A program made the translations under genes and the position numbers. Shown in pieces: positions 13,128-21,492 of a stretch of DNA of 64,000 nt. Under the pieces are notes generated by a model. That model was not told where the DNA came from. It worked only from the letters and a program-made list of their open reading frames with translations, and searched no databases. Numbering within the stretch: the first letter of the stretch is position 1; each line of letters opens with the position of its first letter. This DNA is from Gammaproteobacteria bacterium (lineage in GTDB: Bacteria; Pseudomonadota; Gammaproteobacteria; Ga0077536), in assembly GCA_024235015.1 (NCBI GenBank), contig JACKNG010000002.1, forward strand, positions 124,001 to 188,000. Direction: 5' to 3'.

Positions 13128-14300
13128 TCAGGGGTTGCGCACCCCGTCGTGAACGTAGATCGAGCGGTTCATACGCATGACCAGCGCGTAACTGACGCGG
13201 TCGAAGGTACGGAACACCATGACCTCGCCGGCGCGCTCGTCCGGCAGCCGCACGGTGACCGCCGAACTGCCTTCCTTGGGCGTACCGACGAAGTCGCGCA
13301 ATGCACGGTCCGCCGCCTGGACGTCGTTGACCATGGTCTGGAACATACGCCCCACGGCCGAGGGATTTTCCTGCGCGGCACGCAGGTTGGCCTCGCGCGC
13401 CTCGCGATCGGCGATGTCGCTGCCGACGACATCCTTGACGACGTCGCCCTTCTGGTAGACGGCCAGCACGTGGCCGGCCTCGAGACCGTCGCTGGCACCG
13501 CGGTTGAGCACCACCACCTGGTACTGCGACACCTGGCGCAGACCGTCCACGATCGAGAGGATCTTGCCGTCGACGGCAGCAGCCGGCGCGTGCGGCACGA
13601 ATTCGGGGACTTCGATTTCCTCTTCCGCGACCAGGCGGTCGCCCTTGAGGATCTCCTTGTAGGCGCGCGTGATGATCAGTGTCGCCGGGTCACCGAAGCG
13701 TTCGACGCGCGCGTCACCGACGTGCTCGGCCTCGTAGCCCAGGGTCTCGCCACTGTCCGGATCGACGTAGGCGTGCCCTTCGCGGTAGATCGAGAACTTG
13801 TTGGCCGCGGCCTGCGCAAGCCCGCGCGCGTAGATGCGATGCCCGTTGCCGTAGGCCAGGTGCTCGTCCTGGCTGCCGACGATGTAGGCCGCGTTCTCGA
13901 GTTCGCTGCTGCTGACCACGCGCGGCCGCGACAGGAACGGCTCGACGGCATCGAGCGGAATCGGCTGCACGCGATCGTCGTGGCGGCTCTCGCGAATGGT
14001 CGGCGACAGCTTGACGTTGCGGTCGGCGACCAGCCCGAGCACCGGGCGGCCGTCCTTGTAGGTGAGCGCGATGACGTCACCGGGGTAGATGAGGTTGGGA
14101 TTGGCGATCTGGGGATTGACCTCCCAGATGTCGGGCCATTGCCAGGGGCGCGCGAGGAATCGACCGGCGATGTCCCACAAGGTGTCACCCTTCACCACGG
14201 TGTACGCCTGCGGGTGGTCGGGACGTAGCGTGACCTCGTCGGCGAGCGCCACCGTGCCGAACAGCATGATTCCAAGAAAAACGGCAATTTTTCTCGCCAT
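13128..14300 (-). CDS. Secreted LysM protein, TsaP-like
   Basis: A 390-residue exported protein. Residues 1-20 form a signal peptide (MARKIAVFLGIMLFGTVALA, cut before DE). A LysM peptidoglycan-binding domain follows at about 33-80 (VVKGDTLWDIAGRFL, WEVNPQI, IYPGDVI), then a long C-terminal domain. A LysM protein in exactly this place beside dprA and def is TsaP in Pseudomonas aeruginosa (PA0020), known to anchor the type IV pilus secretin to peptidoglycan. The role here is inferred from that context; the MshL secretin in this window is a candidate partner. It is transcribed away from def. Confidence 0.8.
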   Translation of the reverse strand: MARKIAVFLGIMLFGTVALADEVTLRPDHPQAYTVVKGDTLWDIAGRFLARPWQWPDIWEVNPQIANPNLIYPGDVIALTYKDGRPVLGLVADRNVKLSPTIRESRHDDRVQPIPLDAVEPFLSRPRVVSSSELENAAYIVGSQDEHLAYGNGHRIYARGLAQAAANKFSIYREGHAYVDPDSGETLGYEAEHVGDARVERFGDPATLIITRAYKEILKGDRLVAEEEIEVPEFVPHAPAAAVDGKILSIVDGLRQVSQYQVVVLNRGASDGLEAGHVLAVYQKGDVVKDVVGSDIADREAREANLRAAQENPSAVGRMFQTMVNDVQAADRALRDFVGTPKEGSSAVTVRLPDERAGEVMVFRTFDRVSYALVMRMNRSIYVHDGVRNP

Positions 14301-14404
14301 GTCAATACTCTTACGCGATTTCCTTAATGTAGTTTAGCAGAACCACTCTAAATTGAAATAGTTTCCCGCGCCCCGCACAGGACTCCCGCGCCACCGGAAT
14401 CTTC

Positions 14405-14431
14405 TTGTCTAATCAGTGTCTTAGGGATAAT
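14405..14431 (+). promoter_or_regulatory. Possible promoter for def-fmt-rsmB
   Basis: TTGTCT (14405-14410) and GATAAT (14426-14431) are separated by 15 bases, shorter than ideal, 31 bases before the def ATG in an AT-richer divergent gap. The -10 lies inside a small inverted repeat (CTTAG/CTAAG). The spacing makes this tentative. Confidence 0.35.
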
Positions 14432-14462
14432 CTAAGGCAGTTTTACCAAAGGGTCGCTGAAA

Positions 14463-14966
14463 ATGGCCTTGCGACAAATCCTCCACCATCCCGACCCGCG
14501 GCTGCGTACCCGGGCCACGCCCGTGACGCGCTTCGACGACGAGTTGGCGGTTTTGATCGAGGACATGTTCGAAACCATGTACGACGCCCCGGGGATCGGC
14601 CTGGCGGCGACCCAGATCAACGTCCACCGCAGGGTCATCGTGGTCGACGTCTCGACCGACCGTTCCGCACCGCTGCACCTGGTCAATCCCGAGCTCGTCG
14701 AGACCAGCGGCGAAGAGGAGATGGAAGAAGGCTGCCTCTCGGTACCCGGCATCTTCGAGACCGTACGCCGCGCCGAGTGCATCCGGGTGCGCGCACGCAA
14801 TCGCACCGGCCAGACCTTCGAGCTCGACGCCGATGGCCTGCTCGCAGTGTGCATCCAGCACGAGATCGACCACCTCGACGGCAAGCTCTTCGTCGACTAT
14901 CTGTCCCAGCTCAAGCAGGGCCGGATCCGTAAGAAGCTCGAAAAGGAACAGCGCCTGGCCGTGTGA
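14463..14966 (+). CDS. def: Peptide deformylase
   Basis: Removes the formyl group from the N-terminal methionine of nascent proteins. The 167-residue protein has all three family motifs: GIGLAATQ (residues 44-51), EEGCLS with metal ligand Cys91, and HEIDH with metal ligands His133 and His137 and catalytic Glu134. It begins MALRQILHHPDPRLR, the standard start. First gene of a plus-strand run, 105 bases before fmt, whose product adds the formyl group that Def removes. Confidence 0.98.
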   Translation: MALRQILHHPDPRLRTRATPVTRFDDELAVLIEDMFETMYDAPGIGLAATQINVHRRVIVVDVSTDRSAPLHLVNPELVETSGEEEMEEGCLSVPGIFETVRRAECIRVRARNRTGQTFELDADGLLAVCIQHEIDHLDGKLFVDYLSQLKQGRIRKKLEKEQRLAV

Positions 14967-15070
14967 AGCGCCGAGCGGCCGCCGCCGCGGCTCGCCCCCG
15001 CCCTGCGCCCGTGGCACGGATGTCGCGCGGGCGCGCATAATGCGCCCGATTCCGGCTCCACCGTCCCACC

Positions 15071-15994
15071 GTGCACCGACTCCGAACCATCTTCGCCGGC
15101 ACCCCCGAGTTCGCCGTACCCAGCCTGGAGGCGTTGCTCGCGCACCCGGCCGTGGACCTCGTCGCCGTCTACACCCAACCCGACCGCCCGGCGGGCCGCG
15201 GGCGCCGGCTCACCGCGAGCCCGATCAAGCACCGCGCCGTCACCGCCGGCATCACCGTGCTGCAGCCGGACACGCTCGCCGGCGCGGCCGCGCTGGCCGA
15301 GTTCGGCGCGCTCGCCGCGGATCTGCTGGTCGTCGCTGCCTATGGCCTCATTCTGCCTACGGCCCTGCTCGAGCTGCCCCGCCATGCCATCAACGTGCAC
15401 GCCTCGCTCCTGCCGCGCTGGCGCGGCGCGGCGCCAATCCAGCGCGCGATCCTCGCCGGCGACACCGAGAGCGGCATCTCGATCATGCGCATCGTGCCGG
15501 CCCTCGATGCCGGGCCCGTGTGGCTGCGTCGGCCCTGCGACATCACCGCCGACGAAACCGGCGGTTCGCTGCACGACAAGCTCGCCAGGCTGGGCGGCGC
15601 GGCCCTGCGCGAGGCCCTCGATCTCATCGTCGAGAACCGCGTCAGCGAAACGCCGCAGGACGCAAGCCTCGTCACCTACGCCGCCAAGCTCGGCGCGGCC
15701 GATCGCGAAATCGACTGGCACGCGAGTGCGCACGAGATCGAACGCCGCGTCCGCGCGCTCAGCCCGCTGCCCGCGGCGCGGGCGCCGGTGCTCGGCGTCG
15801 ACTGCAAGATCCTGGGCGCGCAGGCGCGTGCCGAGAGCGTGGCCGGCCCGCCCGGACGGGTCGTCGACAGCACGGACGACGCCGTACTCGTCGCCACCGG
15901 CGACGGCACCCTCGCCATCACGCGCCTGCAGCCCGCGGGTCGACAGGCGATGTCCGCGACCGCGTTCATGAACGGTTATGGAGCGCAGTCCTGA
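15071..15994 (+). CDS. fmt: Methionyl-tRNA formyltransferase
   Basis: Transfers a formyl group from 10-formyltetrahydrofolate to initiator Met-tRNA. The 307-residue protein starts at GTG (MHRLRTIFAGTPEFAVPSL) and carries the catalytic Asn108-x-His110 of INVHASLLPRWRG and Asp146 of PALDAGP, with a C-terminal tRNA-binding domain from about residue 205. It is of normal length. A short dyad GCGCAT-A-ATGCGC at 15033-15045 overlaps a CATAAT about 30 bases before the start and could be promoter or operator sequence. Confidence 0.98.
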   Translation: MHRLRTIFAGTPEFAVPSLEALLAHPAVDLVAVYTQPDRPAGRGRRLTASPIKHRAVTAGITVLQPDTLAGAAALAEFGALAADLLVVAAYGLILPTALLELPRHAINVHASLLPRWRGAAPIQRAILAGDTESGISIMRIVPALDAGPVWLRRPCDITADETGGSLHDKLARLGGAALREALDLIVENRVSETPQDASLVTYAAKLGAADREIDWHASAHEIERRVRALSPLPAARAPVLGVDCKILGAQARAESVAGPPGRVVDSTDDAVLVATGDGTLAITRLQPAGRQAMSATAFMNGYGAQS

Positions 15995-17307
15995 AGCGCC
16001 GCCCGACCTCGGCGCGCGCCGTGGCAGCGCGCCTGCTCACCGCCGTCATCGACGGCGGCCAGTCGCTGTCGCGCGAAGCGCCGCGCGCGCTCGGCGCCCT
16101 GACGGACGAACGCGAACGGGCCTTTGCGCAGGCCTGCGTCTACGGCGTCCTGCGCCATTACCACGCCTTGCAGGCTGACCTCGCACGCTTCCTCCAGCGG
16201 CCGCTGCGCGAGCGCGACTTCGATGTCACCGCCACGCTGCTCTGCGCGCTCTACCAGCTGCGCCACATGCGTGTCCCTGCCCACGCCGCGGTGTCGGCCA
16301 GCGTCGAGGTGCTGCGCGAGCTGGGCAAACCCTGGGCCTGCAAGCTCGCCAACGGCGTCCTGCGTGCCGCCCAGCGTGCCGGCGAACCACCGGCGACGGC
16401 GGATGACCGCAACGAGCACCCGGCCTGGCTGGCCGCCGCGACCCGCGCCGCGTGGCCGGCAGAGTGGGGCGGGATACTCGCCGCCAACAACCGCCAGGCG
16501 CCGCTCACCCTGCGCGTGAACACCCTGCGCGGCAATCGCGATGCCGCGCTCGAGCGCCTCGCCGCCGCCGGCATCGCTGCGCGGCCGGCCCGCCACGCCA
16601 CGACCGCGATCACGCTCGACCAGGCCTGCACGGTCGAGCGCCTGCCCGGCTTCGACACGGGCGAATTCTCGGTGCAGGACGAGGCGGCGCAGCTCGCCGC
16701 GCCACTGCTCGACCCGCGCCCGGGACAGCGCGTGCTCGACGCCTGCGCCGCGCCCGGCGGCAAGACCGCGCACCTGCTCGAACATGCCGGCGGCCAGCTC
16801 GCGCTGCTCGCAATCGACCACGCCGCCGAGCGTCTCGACGACGTGCGCGCCAATCTCACGCGCCTGCAGCTCGACGCGGAACTGCTGGCCGCCGACGCCG
16901 CGGCGACCGCGCAGTGGTGGGACGGCCGTCCGTTCGAGCACATCCTGCTCGACGCGCCGTGCAGCGCGGTCGGCGTGATCCGGCGCCACCCCGACATCCG
17001 CTTCCATCGCCGCGCGGCGGACCTCGCCGCCCTCACCGCGACCCAGGGGCGCCTGCTCGCCGCGCTCTGGCCGCTGCTGGCCGCCGGCGGTAGTCTGCTC
17101 TACGTCACCTGCAGCTATCTGCCCGCGGAAAACGACGACGTGATTGCCGCCTTCCTGGCCACCGCCGACGATGCCGAAGTCGTTGCGATCGAGGCCGCCT
17201 GGGGCCAGCCGACTGCACAGGGTCGCCAGGTTCTGCCCGGCGAAGACGACATGGACGGCTTCTACTTCGCGCTGCTGCGCAAGCGCGCGGCGCGGGCGGC
17301 GCCATGA
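15991..17307 (+). CDS. rsmB: 16S rRNA (cytosine-967-C5)-methyltransferase RsmB
   Basis: Methylates C967 of 16S rRNA. The NusB-like RNA-binding N-terminal domain spans about residues 1-135. The methyltransferase domain has the SAM motif VLDACAAPGGKTAHLLE and two catalytic-site cysteines, in DAPCSAVGVIRRHPD and YVTCSYLPAEN. The start is unusual: no ATG, GTG or TTG lies at the family's N-terminus. The CTG at 15991 fits best; it gives 438 residues beginning KRRPTSARAVAARLL after the initiator, overlaps the fmt stop as CTGA, and has GGAG seven bases upstream. The next candidate, GTG at 16021, has no ribosome binding site and cuts into the domain. Confidence 0.93.
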   Translation: MKRRPTSARAVAARLLTAVIDGGQSLSREAPRALGALTDERERAFAQACVYGVLRHYHALQADLARFLQRPLRERDFDVTATLLCALYQLRHMRVPAHAAVSASVEVLRELGKPWACKLANGVLRAAQRAGEPPATADDRNEHPAWLAAATRAAWPAEWGGILAANNRQAPLTLRVNTLRGNRDAALERLAAAGIAARPARHATTAITLDQACTVERLPGFDTGEFSVQDEAAQLAAPLLDPRPGQRVLDACAAPGGKTAHLLEHAGGQLALLAIDHAAERLDDVRANLTRLQLDAELLAADAAATAQWWDGRPFEHILLDAPCSAVGVIRRHPDIRFHRRAADLAALTATQGRLLAALWPLLAAGGSLLYVTCSYLPAENDDVIAAFLATADDAEVVAIEAAWGQPTAQGRQVLPGEDDMDGFYFALLRKRAARAAP

Positions 17308-17879
17308 TGCGAGCATCGCGGTCATCGCGCCTGCTCGCACTCGTCGTCACCTGGGCGCTGGTGTGGGCGTCGGTCTGCACCGCCTACGCCAGCGACATCG
17401 TGATCGAAGAGGCCGCGCTGAACGAGCACAACGGCATCCTCGTGCTCGACGCCGACAGCCATTTCGACTTCAGCGCGGACGCCATCGAAGCGCTCAACAG
17501 CGGCATCCCGCTCTACTTCGACCTCGAAGTGCGCCTGCTGCGGGCGCGCCGTTACCTGTGGGACGTCGATATCTTCACTACACGGCGCCGCTACGCCATC
17601 GAACGCCACGCACTCAGCAACCAGTTCGTTCTCACCGAGCTCATCACCGGTGAGCGCCGCCTGCACCGCACGCTCGAACTCGCCATCGAGGACCTGTCGC
17701 GCATCCGCCGCCTGCCGCTGGTCGAGGCGGCCACGCTGGAACTGCCGCCGGACCTCGCCGCGGCGATACGCATCGAGCTGGACATCAACGCCCTGCCGGC
17801 ACCGATGATTCCGCTCGCCTACGTCTCACCCGGCTGGCACATGTCCAGCGGCTGGTACCAATGGCCAGTGGTCCGCTGA
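17304..17879 (+). CDS. DUF4390 family exported protein
   Basis: A 191-residue protein with a signal peptide (MMRASRSSRLL then a hydrophobic stretch, cut near CTAYAS-D). The mature part is mixed beta/alpha with no cysteines or recognised catalytic motif, and resembles the DUF4390 family, whose members sit just upstream of ntrY-type sensor kinases. Function unknown; a periplasmic accessory role to the following sensor kinase is an inference from that conserved position. The ATG overlaps the rsmB stop (ATGA) and its end overlaps the kinase gene by 19 bases, so the genes are co-translated. Confidence 0.82.
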   Translation: MMRASRSSRLLALVVTWALVWASVCTAYASDIVIEEAALNEHNGILVLDADSHFDFSADAIEALNSGIPLYFDLEVRLLRARRYLWDVDIFTTRRRYAIERHALSNQFVLTELITGERRLHRTLELAIEDLSRIRRLPLVEAATLELPPDLAAAIRIELDINALPAPMIPLAYVSPGWHMSSGWYQWPVVR

Positions 17880-20116
17880 AGCGGCGCATCACCGCGCTCG
17901 GCGCGGTCGCCGCCATGAGCCTGGTGCTGCTGGGCTCGCTGATCCTGATGAGCGGGGCGATGCAGAACTCGGCGCAGTTCGGTGCGCTGTTCTCCATCCT
18001 GTTGTTGACGAACACCATCGGCCTGCTCGTCTTCATCGTGCTCATCGGCATCAACGTACGCCGCCTCGTGCGCCAGCTGCGCAAACGGCGTCCCGGCTCG
18101 CGCCTGACCCTGCGCCTGCTGGTGTTCTTCGTCGCCCTCGCCGTCGCCCCGGTGACCGTGCTCTACGCCTTTTCACTCGATTTCCTGCGTCGTGGCATCG
18201 ACAGTTGGTTCGACGCCCGCATCGACGCGGCCCTCGACGACGCGCTCGAGCTCGGCCGCGAGGCGCTCGACCTGCGCATGCGGCAGTTGCTCGGCCAGAC
18301 CGAGCGCATGGCCGAGGAGCTGTCCCAGGGTTCGCCCGAGCGCGCCCCGCTCAGGCTCGACCTGCTGCGCAACCCCGACAGCATCGTGGTCGCCTCGGCC
18401 TGGGTGCCGGGGCCAGCCCAGGTCGATGCCCTGCGCGAACGCAACGGCGCCGAGGAAATGACCCTGATCGGGGCCGACGGCGAAGTCCTCGCCTCGAGCA
18501 GCCGGATCTCCGACCTCGTCCCACACCTGCCGCCAGAACCGGTCCTCACCCAGGCCCGCGCCGGGCGCGCCTACATCGGTCTCGACCCCCTCGCCGACGG
18601 CGATCTCTACGTGCGTGTCGCGGTGCCGGTGAACCTCGGCCAGACCACCCAGGGACGTCGCGTCCTGCACGCGCTCTTCCCTTTCCCGGCGCGCGTGAAC
18701 GAACTCGCGGCGAGCGTCGAGCAGGCCTATGCCAAGTACAACGAACTGGCCTACCTGCGCGAGAAGCTCAAGCTCAGCTTCGCGATGTCGCTGACGCTGG
18801 TCCTGTTGTTCAGCATCGTCACCGCGGTGTGGGCGGCGTTCTACTCCGCGCGTCGCCTGGCCGCGCCGATCCGTGACCTCGCCGAGGGTACCGCGGCCGT
18901 CGCCGCCGGCGACTACACCACCAGCCTGCCGGTGGCGAGCAACGACGACGTCGGCTTCCTGGTCCGCTCGTTCAACGAGATGACGCGACGCATCGCGCAG
19001 GCCCGGCGCGAGGTCGAGACCCAGCACGAATACCTCGACAGCGTGCTGCGCCAGCTGTCGTCGGGGGTGATGACCCTCGACGAGGGTGGCCGCGTGACCA
19101 CCGTCAACGATGCCGCGCTGATGCTGCTCGACATCGCCGACACCGCGGCCCAAGGCGCAACGCTTGCCGCGGTATGCGCGAACCACGAACACCTGCACGC
19201 GCTGGCCGGCGTCGTCGTGCCGCTGGTCGAGGAAGGGCGCCCGCAGTGGCAGGAACAGGTCACCATCCTCGCCGCCGAAGGACGACGGGAACTGATGTGC
19301 CGCGGCAGCACGCTGCATCTCGGTCACGGTCCGGCCTCCGGCCACGTCATCGTGTTCGAGGACGTCACCGCGATCATCCAGGGTCAGCGCGACGCCGCGT
19401 GGTCCGAAGTCGCGCGACGCCTCGCCCACGAGATCAAGAATCCCCTGACCCCGATCCAACTTGCCGCCGAGCGCCTGCGCCTGAAGTACCTGCGCAAGCT
19501 CGGCGCCACCGACGGTGAATTGCTCGAACGACTGACCAACACCATCGTGCAACAGGTCGAGACCATGAAGACGATGGTCAACACGTTTTCCGATTACGCC
19601 AAGGCGCCGGTCCTCAACCGCGGCAGCGTCGATGTCAACCAGCTGGCGGCGGCGGTGGTCGAGCTGTTTCGCAGCGGGCGCCCCGATGCGCAGGTGGAAT
19701 GCCACTTCGACGACGCGCTGCCGGAGATCACCGCAGACCCCACGCGCCTGCGCCAGGTCCTCAACAACCTGATCAAGAATGCCCTCGAGGCGTCGCCCGA
19801 AGGCACGAATCCGCATATCATAGTGACCACGACGAAGGTCCAGCACGGGCTCGCGGAGCAGGTCGAGATTCGCATCGAGGACCACGGCGACGGCATTCCG
19901 GAAGACCTGGTGCCCAACATCTTCGACCCCTACGTGACCAACAAGCCACGCGGTACCGGCCTCGGGCTGGCCATCGTCAAGAAGATTGTCGAGGAGCACA
20001 ACGGCGTCGTGACCCTGCGCAACAAACCCCAGCCCGATCACGGTGCCGTCGCCGTCATCCGCCTGCCCGCCAGCGGCGAGCGTGGCGCCGCCGATGGCGA
20101 GGAGCACGCCGCATGA
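17861..20116 (+). CDS. ntrY: NtrY-type membrane sensor histidine kinase
   Basis: A 751-residue sensor kinase. Four hydrophobic helices (about residues 12-32, 42-64, 85-105 and 305-330) enclose a periplasmic loop of roughly 190 residues. A HAMP linker (about 328-380), a PAS domain (about 390-500), a HisKA domain with phospho-acceptor His523 in ARRLAHEIKNPLTPIQ, and an ATPase domain with NNLIKNALEAS, DHGDGIPE and GTGLGLAIVKKIV complete it. This is the NtrY layout. The 4-base overlap with the following regulator marks it as that protein's partner. NtrY systems respond to nitrogen or redox cues in other bacteria; the signal here is unknown. Confidence 0.93.
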   Translation: MASGPLKRRITALGAVAAMSLVLLGSLILMSGAMQNSAQFGALFSILLLTNTIGLLVFIVLIGINVRRLVRQLRKRRPGSRLTLRLLVFFVALAVAPVTVLYAFSLDFLRRGIDSWFDARIDAALDDALELGREALDLRMRQLLGQTERMAEELSQGSPERAPLRLDLLRNPDSIVVASAWVPGPAQVDALRERNGAEEMTLIGADGEVLASSSRISDLVPHLPPEPVLTQARAGRAYIGLDPLADGDLYVRVAVPVNLGQTTQGRRVLHALFPFPARVNELAASVEQAYAKYNELAYLREKLKLSFAMSLTLVLLFSIVTAVWAAFYSARRLAAPIRDLAEGTAAVAAGDYTTSLPVASNDDVGFLVRSFNEMTRRIAQARREVETQHEYLDSVLRQLSSGVMTLDEGGRVTTVNDAALMLLDIADTAAQGATLAAVCANHEHLHALAGVVVPLVEEGRPQWQEQVTILAAEGRRELMCRGSTLHLGHGPASGHVIVFEDVTAIIQGQRDAAWSEVARRLAHEIKNPLTPIQLAAERLRLKYLRKLGATDGELLERLTNTIVQQVETMKTMVNTFSDYAKAPVLNRGSVDVNQLAAAVVELFRSGRPDAQVECHFDDALPEITADPTRLRQVLNNLIKNALEASPEGTNPHIIVTTTKVQHGLAEQVEIRIEDHGDGIPEDLVPNIFDPYVTNKPRGTGLGLAIVKKIVEEHNGVVTLRNKPQPDHGAVAVIRLPASGERGAADGEEHAA

Positions 20117-21492
20117 GCGCCGCCCACATCCTCGTCGTCGACGACGAACCCGACATCCGCGGCCTGCTCAAGGAGATCCTCGAGGACGAAGGTTTCGACG
20201 TCAGCACGGCTGAGAACGCCGCCACCGCCCGTGAGAGTCGCCGCCAGCGGCGCCCCGATCTCGTCCTGCTCGACATCTGGATGCCCGATACCGACGGCAT
20301 CACCCTGCTCAAGGAATGGGCCGAGGGCAGCGGCGGCCTCGACGCGCCGGTGATCATGATGTCGGGCCACGGCACGGTCGAAACCGCGGTCGAGGCGACC
20401 CGCCTCGGCGCCTATGACTTCATCGAGAAACCGCTCTCGATCGCCAAGATCCTCGTCACCGTGCAGCGCGCGCTGGAAAACGCTTCGCTGATCTCGGAGA
20501 ACATCGGCCTCAAGCGCCGCACCCAGGGGCCGCTCGAACCGATCGGTTCGAGCATGGTGATGGACAAGCTGCGCGCCAGCGCGCGGCGCATCGCCGAACA
20601 CAAGACCAGCGTCTTCATCAGCGGCGAATCAGGCACCGGCAAGGAAGTCTTCGCCCGCTACATCCATGCCAACAGCGGTCGCGCCGACGGCCGCTTCGTC
20701 AACGTCAACGTCGCCGGGCTGGCACGCGAGAATCCCGATGCCGAGTTGTTCGGCGTCGAAGAGGACGGTCGCGTCACCTTCGGCTCGCTCGAGCTCGCCA
20801 ACGGCGGCACACTGTTCCTCAAGGACATCGCCGACCTCGACCAGAGCACCCAGGCGCGCCTGCTCAACGCGCTGGAGAACCAGGCCTTCCTGCGCGTCGG
20901 CGGGCGCGACCTCATTGCCGTCGACCTGCGCGTCATCGCCAGCACGCGGCGTGACATGGCCGAGCTGGTGCGCAACGGGGAGTTTCGCGAAGACCTCTTC
21001 TACCACCTCAACGTGCTGCCGCTGGCGATCCCGCCGCTGCGCGAACGGCGCGACGACATCGACGACCTCGTCGACTTTTTCCTCGCCCAGTTCACCGAGC
21101 AGGAAAGCCTGCCCACACGCCTGTTTCCGCCCGCGGTACGCAACCGCCTCAAGGATCACGACTGGCCCGGCAACATCCGTGAGCTGAAGAACTTCGTCCA
21201 GCGCCTGCTCATCCTCGGCACCCAGGACACGGTCGAGGTCTCCGAGGTCAACATGATGCTCGGGCTGCGTCCCGAGAGCAGTGCGCACCCCGAGTTTCCC
21301 GGCTTCGACCTGCCCCTGCGCGAGGCGCGCGAGCAGTTCGAGAAGGCCTACCTCGAACACCAGCTCAAGGCGTTCAACGGCAGCGTCAGCCGCGTCTCCG
21401 AACGGGTCGGCATCGAGCGCACGCACCTCTACCGCAAGCTGCGCAGTCTCGGCATCGATCCGAAACAGATCAAAGAAGCCAGCAAGGAATGA
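20113..21492 (+). CDS. ntrX: NtrX-type response regulator, AAA+ domain lacking GAFTGA
   Basis: A 459-residue regulator from the ATG at 20113. The receiver domain has acidic residues Asp10 and Asp11, phospho-acceptor Asp54 (LLDIWMPDTDG) and Lys in IEKPL. The AAA+ domain keeps Walker A GESGTGKE and the arginine fingers region LRERRDDI. It lacks the GAFTGA loop used to contact sigma-54 (ELFGVEEDGRVTFG takes its place), and Walker B reads GGTLFLKDI rather than GGTLFLDEI. A Fis-type helix-turn-helix ends the protein (SERVGIERTHLYRKLRSLGI). Loss of GAFTGA is known in the NtrX subgroup, which can act with sigma-70 promoters. Confidence 0.92.
   Translation: MSAAHILVVDDEPDIRGLLKEILEDEGFDVSTAENAATARESRRQRRPDLVLLDIWMPDTDGITLLKEWAEGSGGLDAPVIMMSGHGTVETAVEATRLGAYDFIEKPLSIAKILVTVQRALENASLISENIGLKRRTQGPLEPIGSSMVMDKLRASARRIAEHKTSVFISGESGTGKEVFARYIHANSGRADGRFVNVNVAGLARENPDAELFGVEEDGRVTFGSLELANGGTLFLKDIADLDQSTQARLLNALENQAFLRVGGRDLIAVDLRVIASTRRDMAELVRNGEFREDLFYHLNVLPLAIPPLRERRDDIDDLVDFFLAQFTEQESLPTRLFPPAVRNRLKDHDWPGNIRELKNFVQRLLILGTQDTVEVSEVNMMLGLRPESSAHPEFPGFDLPLREAREQFEKAYLEHQLKAFNGSVSRVSERVGIERTHLYRKLRSLGIDPKQIKEASKE

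Noticed and set aside
18173..20107. Minus-strand open frame of 644 codons opposite ntrY
   Set aside because: Antisense shadow; ntrY has all kinase motifs and the reverse frame has none.
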